A stretch of 64,000 bases of DNA from Paenibacillus psychroresistens (GTDB taxonomy: Bacteria; Bacillota; Bacilli; Paenibacillales; NBRC-103111). Both the position numbers and the translations under genes were made by a program. The stretch spans positions 12,501 through 76,500 of the forward strand of contig NZ_CP034235.1 in the NCBI RefSeq assembly GCF_009728935.1. Reading direction: 5' to 3'. Every line of letters starts with the position of its first letter. Within the stretch, counting starts at the first letter, position 1. Below the pieces are notes generated by a model that was given only the letters and a program-made list of their open reading frames with translations, was not told where the DNA came from and made no database searches. Of this stretch, positions 29,974 to 38,772 are shown in pieces.

Positions 29974-30594
29974 ATGAAGGTGCAATTAGCGGTTAGACAG
30001 TGGTTTCTTATGGTTTTTGCAATTATTATACTTATAACTTGTTGGGAATCTAATCGCAATAATATCGCTTTAGCTGATTCAGCAATTCCTGAGCAATCGA
30101 TTCGCTTGCGGATTCTAGCAAATTCGGATTCAATAGCCGATCAAGTGATGAAACGTAAAGTGCGTGATGTCGTTATAGCTCAAATGAATACATGGGTTAA
30201 GGAGCCAGACGGGATCGAATATGCTAGACGCGTGGTAAGAGAGCAATTACCAGCTATGCAAATGTTAGTTCAGAAAGAGTTAGCTTCACATGGTTATAAT
30301 TATGGGGCACAGGTAGAGCTTGGTCAGGTACCTTTTCCAACAAAAATGTATGGCAATCGTGTTTATCCTGCGGGTGAATATGAGGCGCTGCGGATTACTT
30401 TAGGACGTGGGGATGGGCAGAACTGGTGGTGTGTCTTGTTTCCGCCGTTATGTTTTGTGGATGCTATCTCTGGCGAAGCAGTAGGCAAATCGACTATCTC
30501 TGAGAAATCAGTTTCATCCACCATTCAGATTAAATCCAAAAAACAAATCCACTTCTACTTGTGGGACAAAACAAAACAGCTTTTTAAATTATAA
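29974..30594 (+). CDS. spoIIR: stage II sporulation protein R
   Basis: A 206-aa secreted protein made in the forespore that triggers SpoIIGA-dependent processing of pro-sigma-E in the mother cell. A signal segment (WFLMVFAIIILITCW) is followed by the family hallmarks IRLRILANSDS, LKRKVRD-like MKRKVRD, and GDGQNWWCVLFPPLCF. ATG follows GAGGAGG. The upstream gap (29787-29973) should hold a forespore sigma-F promoter, but I could not pick one with confidence. The position after prmC matches B. subtilis. Confidence 0.96.
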   Translation: MKVQLAVRQWFLMVFAIIILITCWESNRNNIALADSAIPEQSIRLRILANSDSIADQVMKRKVRDVVIAQMNTWVKEPDGIEYARRVVREQLPAMQMLVQKELASHGYNYGAQVELGQVPFPTKMYGNRVYPAGEYEALRITLGRGDGQNWWCVLFPPLCFVDAISGEAVGKSTISEKSVSSTIQIKSKKQIHFYLWDKTKQLFKL

Positions 30595-30607
30595 GTATAA
30601 ATTTTTT

Positions 30608-30671
30608 GCTTATACGGATCTTATAATTCCGGACAAACGCCGTCTTAAAAGACGGCATAGCCGTTTATCCT
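30608..30671 (+). repeat. structured intergenic repeat, family 2, copy B
   Basis: The best-preserved copy: CTTATACGGATCTTATAATT, then GGACAAACG and CGTTTATCC as outer arms around a perfect inner hairpin (GCCGTCTT / AAGACGGC). It is about 85% identical to 5401-5464 over 64 bp. It starts 14 nt after spoIIR. Confidence 0.75.
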
Positions 30672-30709
30672 TGCTTAAGCCAATTTAAGAAGCTGAAACC
30701 ATGCAATTC

Positions 30710-30739
30710 GTGACAAATGTAGAGCGGACAGGCTATAAT
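30710..30739 (+). promoter_or_regulatory. candidate promoter of the sua5 gene
   Basis: GTGACA (5/6), an 18-bp spacer and a perfect TATAAT, 30 nt before the gene start. Confidence 0.6.
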
Positions 30740-30768
30740 GACAAGAAAAACTTAAGGATTGAACAGAT

Positions 30769-31824
30769 ATGACCAACTATTGGGTAGTCGCTCTTACGGA
30801 TTCGGCAGAACATCCTTACATTCAAGCGGCAGCAGAGCTTCTTCGCTCAGGTAAATGTGTCGCGTTCCCTACAGAAACGGTATATGGTTTAGGGGCAGAT
30901 GCGACGAATACTAACGCTGTTGAGAATATATACAAGGCAAAAGGACGGCCAACGGATAATCCGCTGATCGTCCATATTTCACATGTCGATCAACTAAATA
31001 CGCTTGTAACAGAAGTGGATGAGGTTTCTCAGCTCCTGATCGATGCGTTCTGGCCAGGTCCGCTTACGTTGGTGCTTCCCGTCAAGCTAGGAGCGGTATC
31101 GCCGCTTGTGACAGCCGGTCTATCCACTGTAGCCGTGCGGATGCCAGCGCATCCTATAGCACTTCAGCTGATTGAAGCAGCAGGCTGCCCGCTTGCGGCA
31201 CCTAGCGCCAATCGTTCTGGCCGGCCGAGTCCGACACGGGCTGAGCATGTGCGCGATGATCTGGATGGTCGGATTGAAGCTATTATCGATGCAGGACCTA
31301 CAGGTGTGGGTGTGGAATCAACCGTAATTGAAGTCGTAGATGGGCGCATACATTTGCTGAGACCAGGCGGTATTACGAAGGAGCAGCTGACGGCTTTTGG
31401 TACAGTACTTGAAGCTGGAGCTCAAGATATTGAAGCTGGAATAGCAGCGCCTAAATCACCAGGAATGAAATATGCGCATTATGCTCCGCAAGGGATCCTA
31501 ACCCTTGTCAAGGGAGGCTCGATAGAGCAGGTTGCCTTGCAAATTCAGCATATGATTGATCTAGCTCAAGCTATGGGTCATTCAACAGGAATTCTCACAT
31601 ATTCGGAGCACAAAAATAGATATCATGCAGATCTTGTTGCGTCTTGCGGCAGCTTAGCTCAGCCGGATTCTACAGCTCACGAGCTGTTCGCAGCCTTGCG
31701 CAGCTTTGATGACGCTAACATTTCCTTCATAGTTGCCGAAGCCTTTGCGGATAAAGGAATTGGCTCGGCGGTTATGAATCGCTTGGAGAAGGCTGCAGGT
31801 GAAAGAATTCTCAGATTATTATAA
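30769..31824 (+). CDS. tsaC: L-threonylcarbamoyladenylate synthase (Sua5 type)
   Basis: Makes threonylcarbamoyl-AMP for t6A37 in ANN-decoding tRNAs. The 351-aa protein is the long Sua5 form: the YrdC/TsaC domain (about 1-205; PTETVYGLGADATN, KAKGRPTDNPLIVHI, SANRSGRPSPT) followed by the C-terminal Sua5 domain (about 240-350), joined by a linker with SPGMKYAHYAPQG. It corresponds to B. subtilis ywlC, in the same order relative to spoIIR and mntP. Confidence 0.95.
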   Translation: MTNYWVVALTDSAEHPYIQAAAELLRSGKCVAFPTETVYGLGADATNTNAVENIYKAKGRPTDNPLIVHISHVDQLNTLVTEVDEVSQLLIDAFWPGPLTLVLPVKLGAVSPLVTAGLSTVAVRMPAHPIALQLIEAAGCPLAAPSANRSGRPSPTRAEHVRDDLDGRIEAIIDAGPTGVGVESTVIEVVDGRIHLLRPGGITKEQLTAFGTVLEAGAQDIEAGIAAPKSPGMKYAHYAPQGILTLVKGGSIEQVALQIQHMIDLAQAMGHSTGILTYSEHKNRYHADLVASCGSLAQPDSTAHELFAALRSFDDANISFIVAEAFADKGIGSAVMNRLEKAAGERILRLL

Positions 31825-31892
31825 AAAATTGTAAAGACAATGGGAATTTTAGTGTATAATAAACAGTAGTAACACATGAGAGGTGAACCTGC

Positions 31893-32252
31893 ATGGATGT
31901 GAAAGAATATTGCCCTACAGTAGACGCTACACAGATGCTGACTAAACGTTGGACAGTTTTATTAATTAAGAAGCTGTTAGAGGGACCCCAACGCTTTTCT
32001 GAAATGGAAGGGTCACTTCTCATTAGCGGCAGAATTTTATCGGAGCGACTTCGTGAATTGGAAATGGAAGAGCTAATTAAACGGCATGTTTATCCAGATA
32101 TTCCAGTTCGTGTAGAGTATGATTTAACAGATAAAGGCAGGGCATTGAAGCCAATCATTCAAGAAATTGAAGTATGGGCCAGAGCTTGGGTTAAGCAAAG
32201 ACCCGATGGCAGTCAAGAATTGTGTCCAGGAGAAGTTTCCTGTACAGAATAG
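31893..32252 (+). CDS. HxlR/YodB-family transcriptional regulator
   Basis: A 119-aa winged helix protein. The HxlR pattern is clear: CPTVDATQMLTKRWTVLLI near the start (Cys7 can be a redox sensor in YodB/CatR relatives), then GPQRFSEMEGSL, SGRILSERLRELE and VRVEYDLTDKGRAL. There are further cysteines near the C-terminus (CPGEVSC). ATG follows GAGAGGTGAACCTGC. It is monocistronic with a strong terminator; the target is unknown. Confidence 0.92.
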   Translation: MDVKEYCPTVDATQMLTKRWTVLLIKKLLEGPQRFSEMEGSLLISGRILSERLRELEMEELIKRHVYPDIPVRVEYDLTDKGRALKPIIQEIEVWARAWVKQRPDGSQELCPGEVSCTE

Positions 32253-32266
32253 TCCATAATATATGT

Positions 32267-32309
32267 AGAGCTAGTAGAGGGGCGATCCCCTTTCTACTGG
32301 CTCTTTTTT
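32267..32309 (+). terminator. strong terminator after the HxlR gene
   Basis: A 16-bp stem, AGAGCTAGTAGAGGGG with CCCCTTTCTACTGGCTCT (minor mismatches), tetraloop CGAT, then seven T. Confidence 0.93.
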
Positions 32310-32394
32310 AACTTGCTTCGAGCAGCACATCAGGTATCTTTCCTAGTTTGTCCGCATATCTTGAGAGAAGATCATGTGGACAAGGAGGTACGGT

Positions 32395-32955
32395 ATGTCG
32401 GCTGCAGTTGCGCAATGGGGGCAATTTTTTACGCTTTTTTTGATGGCCTTCGCATTGGGCTTGGATGCTTTTTCTCTGGGTCTTGGTATTGGGTTAAGAG
32501 GCATTCGGTTGATGGATATTCTAAAAATAAGCGTCGTTATTGCGTTGTTTCATATGTTTATGCCTTTGTTTGGTTTTTTTATGGGCAATTATCTTGGTTT
32601 GTTATTAGGCAGCGTAGCCAATACAGTAGGGGGGATACTGTTGGTTTTGCTTGGTTCGCATATGGTATATAGTGCAATCCGTGGAGATGCTGTAAAATCC
32701 TTTGATTATCGAACGATCTGGGGCTTGCTGTTATTTTCATTTATGGTCAGTATTGATGCGTTCTCTGTAGGTGTTTCACTTGGTATTTTTGCCACCGACT
32801 TGTTGCTGGCTGTGCTCCTATTTGGTTTGTTCGGGGGAGGCATGTCCATTGTAGGCTTGCTGCTCGGTAGAAAATTAGGTCATTGGGTTGGCGGTTATGG
32901 GGAAGCTTTCGGGGGGGCTATTCTTTTCGTATTTGGATTAAAATTTCTCATTTGA
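32395..32955 (+). CDS. mntP: manganese efflux pump MntP
   Basis: A 186-aa protein with six TM helices in two related halves, each carrying an Asp in a conserved context: FALGLDAFSLGLGIG and FMVSIDAFSVGVSLG. These are the MntP signatures. It exports Mn2+ and protects against excess. ATG follows AAGGAGGTACGGT. The gene corresponds to B. subtilis ywlD. No yybP-ykoY manganese riboswitch is evident in the 85 nt between the terminator and the gene. Confidence 0.93.
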   Translation: MSAAVAQWGQFFTLFLMAFALGLDAFSLGLGIGLRGIRLMDILKISVVIALFHMFMPLFGFFMGNYLGLLLGSVANTVGGILLVLLGSHMVYSAIRGDAVKSFDYRTIWGLLLFSFMVSIDAFSVGVSLGIFATDLLLAVLLFGLFGGGMSIVGLLLGRKLGHWVGGYGEAFGGAILFVFGLKFLI

Positions 32956-33002
32956 TATAATTGTTTTTAAGATATAACTAAGTTATGGGGGAGGTGGCTT
33001 TC

Positions 33003-33593
33003 ATGATAACCAATATATTATTCGTCTGTACTGGGAACACGTGCCGAAGTCCAATGGCAGAAGGGATTCTACGGCAAATGGCAGACAAGAGAGGTTTGGC
33101 TCTAACTGTTCGTTCGGCAGGCATCGCTGCTGCGCAGGGTGCGCCCATGTCACGCCATTCCGCCACGATTTTGGAGAAACAAGGGATCAGCATTAGGCAT
33201 AGTGCCCAAACGGCAACTAGTAAGCTCATTGATTGGGCGGATTTAATTTTGACGATGACGGTCAACCATAAGCGTGCTGTGATTCAAGCCTATCCACAGG
33301 CATTAGATAAAATTCATTTGCTCAAAGAATATGTGGAAGACAACCCTGAGGTATTATCCCGTATTGCGGAGAGTGAAAGCTTCTACTCTGAATTGGAAAT
33401 GAAGCGGGTGCTGTCGCAGCCTATTAGTGTATTGGAACGTCAACGAGTGTGGGAGCTGGAAAATCGCTTGCCGGATTATGATATTTTCGATCCATTTGGA
33501 GGCACTTTGGCAGATTATGAACGATGTGCGGAAGAGCTCCAACAGCATGTTACTAAGCTTTTAAAGAAGCTGAATGATGCAGAGCGGAGATAA
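33003..33593 (+). CDS. ywlE: low molecular weight phosphatase YwlE (protein arginine phosphatase type)
   Basis: A 196-aa protein of the LMW-PTP fold with the P-loop CTGNTCRSP (nucleophile Cys, CX5R) near the start and a DPFGG acid loop (YDIFDPFGGTLADYE). The Thr in the P-loop (CTGNTCR) is the feature that selects phosphoarginine in B. subtilis YwlE, which reverses McsB arginine phosphorylation. It is about 45 residues longer than B. subtilis YwlE, with an inserted Glu-rich stretch around 115-145. ATG follows GGGGGAGGTGG. The order mntP-ywlE-rpiB is conserved. Confidence 0.92.
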   Translation: MITNILFVCTGNTCRSPMAEGILRQMADKRGLALTVRSAGIAAAQGAPMSRHSATILEKQGISIRHSAQTATSKLIDWADLILTMTVNHKRAVIQAYPQALDKIHLLKEYVEDNPEVLSRIAESESFYSELEMKRVLSQPISVLERQRVWELENRLPDYDIFDPFGGTLADYERCAEELQQHVTKLLKKLNDAERR

Positions 33594-33633
33594 GATATTT
33601 TTGTAAATGATCATTTTTATGTGCGAGTGGATC

Positions 33634-33663
33634 TTTACACCTTATGCTCAATTGCGGTACAAT
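33634..33663 (+). promoter_or_regulatory. promoter of the ZTP riboswitch transcript
   Basis: TTTACA, an 18-bp spacer and TACAAT, about 20 nt upstream of the riboswitch. Confidence 0.55.
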
Positions 33664-33683
33664 AAGACTAATGATTGAGAAAG

Positions 33684-33766
33684 AACGAATCTCGACTTGA
33701 TGTAACTGGCGACTAGTGGAACAACCACAATGGAGCATCAAGACATAAGGCCGGTCGCCTGGGCAA
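33684..33766 (+). ncRNA. ZTP (pfl) riboswitch
   Basis: The pfl architecture is present. P1 CTTGATG pairs with CATCAAG. Inside it are ACTGGCG, a P2 hairpin (GTGG-AACAA-CCAC) and GGAGC. After P1 come the linker and the conserved GGCCGGTCGCCTGGGCA block, whose CGCC can form the pseudoknot with GGCG. It senses ZTP/ZMP, the alarm for 10-formyl-THF shortage, and fits the downstream rpiB-ywlG-glyA operon because GlyA supplies one-carbon units. Confidence 0.93.
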
Positions 33767-33804
33767 AGAGCAACGACGTGCATGCACGCGTGTGCTCTTT
33801 TTCT
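33763..33804 (+). terminator. ZTP riboswitch expression platform terminator
   Basis: AAAGAGCA pairs with TGCTCTTT, extended by an inner near-palindrome (ACGTGCATGCACGCGT), followed by a T run. It starts where the aptamer ends, so ZTP binding should compete with it and allow readthrough, as in other pfl RNAs. Confidence 0.85.
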
Positions 33805-33858
33805 ATTTTTTGTCGGTTTGGGCTATAATATGGACATACGAGGTTAGGTTCCAGAAGA

Positions 33859-33891
33859 TGCTTACGAAGAAAGTTTGTTATTGCGAACTCT
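33859..33891 (+). repeat. leader hairpin repeat, family 1, rpiB unit 1
   Basis: A TGCTTACGAAG prefix followed by hairpin AGTTTG-TTATTG-CGAACT and TCT. First of two tandem units in the 5' region of rpiB, downstream of the riboswitch terminator. Confidence 0.75.
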
Positions 33892-33896
33892 GCAAA

Positions 33897-33929
33897 TGCT
33901 TACGATGATAGTTTTCTAACGAAAACTCT
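33897..33929 (+). repeat. leader hairpin repeat, family 1, rpiB unit 2
   Basis: A TGCTTACGATG prefix, a perfect 7-bp hairpin AGTTTTC-TAAC-GAAAACT and TCT. The AAGGAGG ribosome site of rpiB starts one base later, at 33930. Confidence 0.8.
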
Positions 33930-33943
33930 AAGGAGGAATTACG

Positions 33944-34402
33944 GTGAAAGTTGCGATTGGCGCTGATCATGGTGGGTTTCGATTAAAAGAGGAATTGAAA
34001 GGCTTTATCGTTTCTTTAGGACATGAAGTGGATGATGTTGGCAGTTATTGCGCTGATGCAGTCGATTATCCCGATTACGCACTTCCGGTTTGTGAGAAGG
34101 TCGTTTCAGGCGATGCCGACCGCGGAATACTTATATGCGGCACAGGTATTGGAATGACGATTGCCGCTAATAAAATTCCGAGCATTCGCTGCGCTTTGGT
34201 GCACGATATGTTCTCTGCAAAAGCTACGCGGGAGCATAATGACTCGAATGTGCTGGCTATGGGTGAGCGAGTCGTTGGTCCTGGAATCGCTCAGGAAATT
34301 GTCCGCATTTGGCTCGAGACCGAATTTTCGCATGCAGCTCGTCATGAACAACGCATTGGCAAGGTCACGTCGTTGGAAGATAAATTTACGATTCACCCAT
34401 AA
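33944..34402 (+). CDS. rpiB: ribose-5-phosphate isomerase B
   Basis: Interconverts ribose 5-phosphate and ribulose 5-phosphate in the pentose phosphate pathway. The 152-aa protein has the RpiB/LacAB hallmarks GADHGGFRLKEEL, YPDYA, the active-site CGTGIGMTIAANK and REHNDSNVLAMG. The GTG start follows AAGGAGG. It is first in the operon behind the ZTP riboswitch and two leader hairpins; its substrate is also a purine (PRPP) and PLP precursor. Confidence 0.97.
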   Translation: MKVAIGADHGGFRLKEELKGFIVSLGHEVDDVGSYCADAVDYPDYALPVCEKVVSGDADRGILICGTGIGMTIAANKIPSIRCALVHDMFSAKATREHNDSNVLAMGERVVGPGIAQEIVRIWLETEFSHAARHEQRIGKVTSLEDKFTIHP

Positions 34403-34421
34403 AATTAACGGGGATGATCAC

Positions 34422-35024
34422 ATGCACAATCAGGCGCAGGATCAAGTAGAATCGCAAGCGGACTCCTTCATTCATTGGGAGTCTATGGCAGATCAGATGG
34501 AAACCGTGTTAACCGAGCTAATTGAGGCGGGAAGCATTGAAGCAGGGCAAATCATCGTCTTCGGGACAAGCACCAGTGAAGTCATGGGCAGCCATATTGG
34601 CACTTCGGGTTCCCTACAGGTGGCAGGGCAGCTTTATCTAGGAATTGAGCGAGTTCGCCAAAAAATCGGCTTTTATCCAGCTTTTCAATGCTGCGAGCAT
34701 TTAAATCGTGCGTTGTTGCTGGAGAAAGAATGTTTGCTGCAATATCCTGGGCTGGAGCAGGTTTCGGCTATTCCCGTTCCAAAGGCAGGTGGCGCAATGG
34801 CCTCCTATGTACATTCGCAGCTGCAGCAGCCTGTTCTTGTAGAAACCATACAAGCTCATGGCGGAATTGATATCGGAGGAACCTTAATTGGTATGCACCT
34901 TCGCCGAGTGGCAGTACCTTTTCGCTCATCCATACGTGTTATTGGCCATGCATCGGTGCAAGCAGCTTACACGCGACCCAAACTAATCGGCGGCATTCGT
35001 GCTGTTTATACGATAAGCGTTTAA
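34422..35024 (+). CDS. ywlG: YwlG family protein (DUF436, TIGR01440)
   Basis: A 200-aa conserved protein of unknown function, encoded between rpiB and glyA in many Bacillales. Family segments FGTSTSEVMGSHIGTSGS, FQCCEHLNRALLLE and PKAGGAMASY are visible. Cys-Cys-Glu-His in FQCCEHLNR looks like a possible catalytic or metal site, but that is inference. ATG follows a weak GGGGATG site. Longer frames upstream run inside rpiB and are not used. Confidence 0.9.
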   Translation: MHNQAQDQVESQADSFIHWESMADQMETVLTELIEAGSIEAGQIIVFGTSTSEVMGSHIGTSGSLQVAGQLYLGIERVRQKIGFYPAFQCCEHLNRALLLEKECLLQYPGLEQVSAIPVPKAGGAMASYVHSQLQQPVLVETIQAHGGIDIGGTLIGMHLRRVAVPFRSSIRVIGHASVQAAYTRPKLIGGIRAVYTISV

Positions 35025-35061
35025 TACCTTTAATAAAAACCAACCTTAGGAGGAATTATAC

Positions 35062-36309
35062 ATGGAAAACTTACACAAGCAGGATCCGAGTATTTTTGAA
35101 GCTATTAACCAAGAACTAGGTCGTCAACGGGACAAAATTGAACTAATTGCTTCGGAAAACTTTGTAAGCGAAGCCGTTATGGAAGCAATGGGCACTGTTT
35201 TAACTAATAAATATGCAGAAGGTTACCCAGGTAAACGTTTCTACGGTGGCTGTGAATATGTAGATGTTGTTGAGCAAATCGCTATCGATCGTGCTAAGGA
35301 AATTTTTGGTGCTGAGCATGCAAATGTTCAACCGCATTCCGGCGCACAAGCTAATTTGGCTGTTTACTTAGCAACTGTAAAACCAGGCGATACGATTCTT
35401 GGGATGAATTTAGCACATGGCGGTCATTTAACACACGGTAATCCAGCTAATGCATCGGGTCTTTTGTACAACTTTGTGGCTTATGGCGTGGACGAGAAAA
35501 CTTTCCGTATTGATATGGATGAAGTACGTAAAGCAGCATTTAAGCACCGTCCTAAATTAATTGTTGCTGGAGCAAGCGCTTATCCGCGTGCGATTGATTT
35601 TGAAGCCTTTGCTCAAATTGCTAATGATGTAGGCGCATTGTTCATGGTGGATATGGCTCACATTGCTGGTTTAGTAGCGGCTGGCTTACACCAAAGCCCA
35701 ATTCCTTATGCGCATTTTGTAACAACGACTACTCATAAGACTTTGCGTGGACCTCGTGGAGGTATGATTTTCTGTCGTAAAGCATGGGCAAGAGAGATCG
35801 ATAAAGCCGTTTTCCCTGGAACACAAGGCGGACCTTTGATGCATGTGATCGCGGCTAAAGCTGTTTCCTTCGGTGAAGCCTTACAACCAAGCTTCAAAAC
35901 ATACGCAGCAAATGTCATCACCAATGCACAAGTATTAGCTGAAGCGCTTATGGCTGAAGATTTAAACATAGTTTCAGATGGTACGGACAATCATTTATTG
36001 CTTGTGGATTTGCGTAATATCAACCTTACTGGTAAAGTTGCACAAAACATTTTGGACGAAATCGGCATTACCGTTAATAAGAATGCCATTCCTTTTGACC
36101 CAACAAGCCCGTTCATTACCAGCGGTATTCGAATTGGTACAGCTGCTGCAACATCACGTGGTCTGGATCAAGAAGCAATGAAGGGCATCGCGAAGATTAT
36201 CGGATTGACCTTGAAGAACCCTACGGACCATGCTTCACAAGAAAAAGCGCGTGTTATGGTTAAGGAAATTACTGATAAATTCCCTATGTATCCAGGGCTT
36301 CAATACTAG
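35062..36309 (+). CDS. glyA: serine hydroxymethyltransferase
   Basis: The PLP enzyme that converts serine and THF to glycine and 5,10-methylene-THF. The 415-aa protein shows [25 protein letters not shown] and the PLP lysine in [17 protein letters not shown] follows AGGAGG. It is third in the operon commanded by the ZTP riboswitch, a known target class because GlyA restores the one-carbon pool that ZTP reports as low. Confidence 0.98.
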   Translation: MENLHKQDPSIFEAINQELGRQRDKIELIASENFVSEAVMEAMGTVLTNKYAEGYPGKRFYGGCEYVDVVEQIAIDRAKEIFGAEHANVQPHSGAQANLAVYLATVKPGDTILGMNLAHGGHLTHGNPANASGLLYNFVAYGVDEKTFRIDMDEVRKAAFKHRPKLIVAGASAYPRAIDFEAFAQIANDVGALFMVDMAHIAGLVAAGLHQSPIPYAHFVTTTTHKTLRGPRGGMIFCRKAWAREIDKAVFPGTQGGPLMHVIAAKAVSFGEALQPSFKTYAANVITNAQVLAEALMAEDLNIVSDGTDNHLLLVDLRNINLTGKVAQNILDEIGITVNKNAIPFDPTSPFITSGIRIGTAAATSRGLDQEAMKGIAKIIGLTLKNPTDHASQEKARVMVKEITDKFPMYPGLQY

Positions 36310-36346
36310 GAATAAGATTATTAAATAAACAAATTATTACCAAATG

Positions 36347-36371
36347 AGGTGCAGCGATGCGCCTTTTTTTG
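36347..36371 (+). terminator. terminator after glyA
   Basis: A short stem AGGTGC/GCGCCT (one G-U pair), loop AGCGAT, followed by seven T. It closes the rpiB-ywlG-glyA transcript. Confidence 0.75.
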
Positions 36372-36442
36372 ATTTCAACTTATTCTATTAACCTTCCTGT
36401 GGTATACTATACGAGGCAAAATACGTCGCAGGAGGAAAGTTC

Positions 36443-37072
36443 ATGGGAAAAGTAATCGTATGCGATCATCCATTGATTGTACATAAATTAGGCTTGATCC
36501 GAGATGAGAATACAAAATCAAAAATGTTCCGCGAGCTGGTCGATGAAGTAGCCGCTTTAATGGCCTTTGAATTGACTCGGAATTTTACATTGCAGAAAAC
36601 CACAGTTAAGACTCCTGTAACTACAACAGAGTGTCTAATGCTTTCTGAAAAAATGCCAGTTCTGGTACCTATTCTTCGTGCAGGCTTGGGTATGGTGGAT
36701 GGTATATTAAAGCTAATACCCACAGCGAAGGTAGGTCATATTGGCTTATATCGCGACCCAGTAACCCTGCAAGCAGTAGAATACTATTACAAAATGCCAT
36801 CTGATTCAGCCGAAAGAGAGCTTATTGTAATTGATCCCATGCTGGCGACGGGCGCTTCTGCTATTGCAGCAATTAGCATGCTCAAAGCACGCAACTGTAC
36901 GCGAATTAGACTCTTGTGTTTGATTTCTGCACCCGAAGGGATTAAAGCTCTTCAAGAAGCTCATCCGGATGTGGATATTTATACAGCGGCTATCGACGAG
37001 TACTTGAATGACCATGGATATATCGTTCCAGGCCTAGGAGATGCTGGAGATCGTTTGTTCGGAACGGACTAA
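36443..37072 (+). CDS. upp: uracil phosphoribosyltransferase
   Basis: Salvages uracil with PRPP to UMP. The 209-aa protein has [15 protein letters not shown], the PRPP loop [15 protein letters not shown] and the uracil-binding [10 protein letters not shown]-terminus. ATG follows GCAGGAGG. The position after glyA matches B. subtilis. I see no pyrimidine attenuator in the 70-nt leader between the terminator and the start. Confidence 0.98.
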   Translation: MGKVIVCDHPLIVHKLGLIRDENTKSKMFRELVDEVAALMAFELTRNFTLQKTTVKTPVTTTECLMLSEKMPVLVPILRAGLGMVDGILKLIPTAKVGHIGLYRDPVTLQAVEYYYKMPSDSAERELIVIDPMLATGASAIAAISMLKARNCTRIRLLCLISAPEGIKALQEAHPDVDIYTAAIDEYLNDHGYIVPGLGDAGDRLFGTD

Positions 37073-37116
37073 ATATCCGCAAAATGGATAATTAAGCTAA
37101 TAAAGGGGAAATACAA

Positions 37117-38262
37117 ATGAAACGAATTAAAGTTATGACTGTATTCGGCGTACGTCCCGAAGCTATCAAAATGGCTCCATTGATTCTAGAGCTCCAACGC
37201 CACCCTGAACAAATTGAGTCAATTGTATGTGTAACTGCACAGCACCGCCAGCTTTTGGATCAGGTATTAGAGGCGTTCCAGATTAAAGCGGATTATGACT
37301 TGGATGTAATGCAAGATCGACAAACCCTGCAAGAAATTACGGTGCGTGTGCTTCAAGGACTTGAGCCGGTACTCCGTGAGGTCCAGCCGGACATTATTTT
37401 GGTGCATGGTGATACATTGACTACGTTCCTTGCAAGCTATGCAGCTTTTATGCAGCAAATTAAAGTCGGGCATGTTGAAGCGGGATTACGCACATGGAAT
37501 AAACTAAATCCTTATCCAGAGGAAATGAATCGACAATTAACGGGAGTTTTGGCAGATTTGCATTTTGCCCCAACCAGCTGGTCGGCAGGTAATTTGCTTA
37601 AGGAGAATAAAGCAGAAGCGACCATTTTTACAACAGGCAATACCATTACGGACGTTCCTCAATATACAGTTCGCGAAGATTACACGCATCCGATGCTGGA
37701 TTGGGCTAAAGGCAAACGATTGATTCTAATGACTGCTCATCGTCGTGAATCACAAGGTGAGCCACATCTCCAAATTTTCCGGGCTGTTAAACGGATTGCC
37801 GATGAGTTTGATGATATTGCGATTGTTTATCCGGTGCATCCAAGTCCTGCAGTTCGTGAGCCTGCTCATGAAATATTAGGCAATCACCCAAGGATTAAGC
37901 TGATCGAACCTCTCGATGTTATGGATATGTATAATTTTTATCCGCATACTCATTTAATTTTGACCGACTCAGGTGGCCTTCAGGAAGAGGCTCCTTCATT
38001 CGGAGTTCCAGTTTTGGTTCTGCGTGAAACGACAGAAAGACCAGAAGGTGTCGAAGCAGGCACTTTGGAATTAGTTGGTACAGATGAAGAGTTTGTTTAC
38101 ACGAGAGCGAAAGCGTTATTGACTGATTCTGAGCTGTACGAGCGAATGAGTCGTGCTGCAAATCCATACGGCGATGGTAGCGCATCCATCCGCATTGTAC
38201 AAGGAATTCTCCATTATTTTGGGCTAGCAGAGCAAAGACCGGAGCCTTTTACAGGGAAATAA
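37117..38262 (+). CDS. wecB: UDP-N-acetylglucosamine 2-epimerase (non-hydrolysing)
   Basis: Makes UDP-ManNAc for teichoic acid linkage units or other wall polymers. The 381-aa protein has FGVRPEAIKMAPLI, VHGDTLTTFLASY, HVEAGLRTWN, AHRRES and the SGGLQEEAPSFG UDP-binding block. ATG follows AAAGGGG. It corresponds to B. subtilis mnaA, which also precedes the atp operon. Its last bases run into a 278-nt gap with no clear strong terminator. Confidence 0.96.
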   Translation: MKRIKVMTVFGVRPEAIKMAPLILELQRHPEQIESIVCVTAQHRQLLDQVLEAFQIKADYDLDVMQDRQTLQEITVRVLQGLEPVLREVQPDIILVHGDTLTTFLASYAAFMQQIKVGHVEAGLRTWNKLNPYPEEMNRQLTGVLADLHFAPTSWSAGNLLKENKAEATIFTTGNTITDVPQYTVREDYTHPMLDWAKGKRLILMTAHRRESQGEPHLQIFRAVKRIADEFDDIAIVYPVHPSPAVREPAHEILGNHPRIKLIEPLDVMDMYNFYPHTHLILTDSGGLQEEAPSFGVPVLVLRETTERPEGVEAGTLELVGTDEEFVYTRAKALLTDSELYERMSRAANPYGDGSASIRIVQGILHYFGLAEQRPEPFTGK

Positions 38263-38372
38263 GACAAAAAGGTGACACTGTACAGTTGAACTGTTTGGTT
38301 TATATTACTAAAAATCCTTGACCCATAAGGCTTCGCCGATTTCCGTTCACGAAAAGTTTGAATTTGAATCAA

Positions 38373-38402
38373 TTGACAAACCTTACATTACTTCGATAAA
38401 AT
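38373..38402 (+). promoter_or_regulatory. candidate atp operon promoter
   Basis: A perfect TTGACA (38373-38378) with TAAAAT 18 bp downstream (38397-38402). It lies 140 nt before atpZ, so the leader would contain repeat copy C. Confidence 0.6.
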
Positions 38403-38430
38403 GAATGAGGATTAATAGAATCAAGCATAA

Positions 38431-38488
38431 TCCGTAATGTCATCTTTTAAGATGGCGTTTGTCCGGAATTATAAGATTCGCATAAGTA
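38431..38488 (-). repeat. structured intergenic repeat, family 2, copy C (inverted)
   Basis: Read on the minus strand this matches copy B: CTTATGCGAATCTTATAATT, CCGGACAAACGCC, inner hairpin CATCTT/AAGATG. The outer 3' arm is less conserved. It lies in the presumed atp leader. Confidence 0.65.
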
Positions 38489-38540
38489 ACAACTTATACA
38501 TTCTTATAATTTGAGAACGCTTTGCAAATGAGGGCTGGAA

Positions 38541-38765
38541 GTGAAGGAACCGAATCGTAATGATAATCCATGGAGAGCTGCGGGTTTGGTTGGCGCAATG
38601 GGCGCTGATTTAGTCGTGTGCACTTTGGGAGGCTATTACCTCGGAAACTACATTGGAAGCCGATCGGGCGCAGAGACATTTTGGATGATTACGGGTTTAT
38701 TGGTTGGCCTAGCGGTAGGCGTCATCAGTATTATATTTTTAATTAAATATTATACGGAGGGCTAG
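38541..38765 (+). CDS. atpZ: AtpZ/AtpI family protein
   Basis: A 74-aa protein with two TM helices (GLVGAMGADLVVCTLGGYYLG and WMITGLLVGLAVGVISIIFL) and the AtpZ pattern of a short charged N-terminus then GGYYLGNYIG. AtpZ works with AtpI and has been linked to Mg2+/Ca2+ transport and ATP synthase assembly in Bacillus. The GTG start has GAGGG 7 nt upstream. First gene of the atp operon, 7 nt before atpI. Confidence 0.85.
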   Translation: MKEPNRNDNPWRAAGLVGAMGADLVVCTLGGYYLGNYIGSRSGAETFWMITGLLVGLAVGVISIIFLIKYYTEG

Positions 38766-38772
38766 AACAAGC

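Noticed and set aside
32310..32394. yybP-ykoY manganese riboswitch before mntP
   Set aside because: No conserved core could be recognised in the 85-nt gap.
34161..34421. N-terminal extension of ywlG running through rpiB
   Set aside because: The extension is the shifted frame of rpiB; the ATG at 34422 gives the family length.
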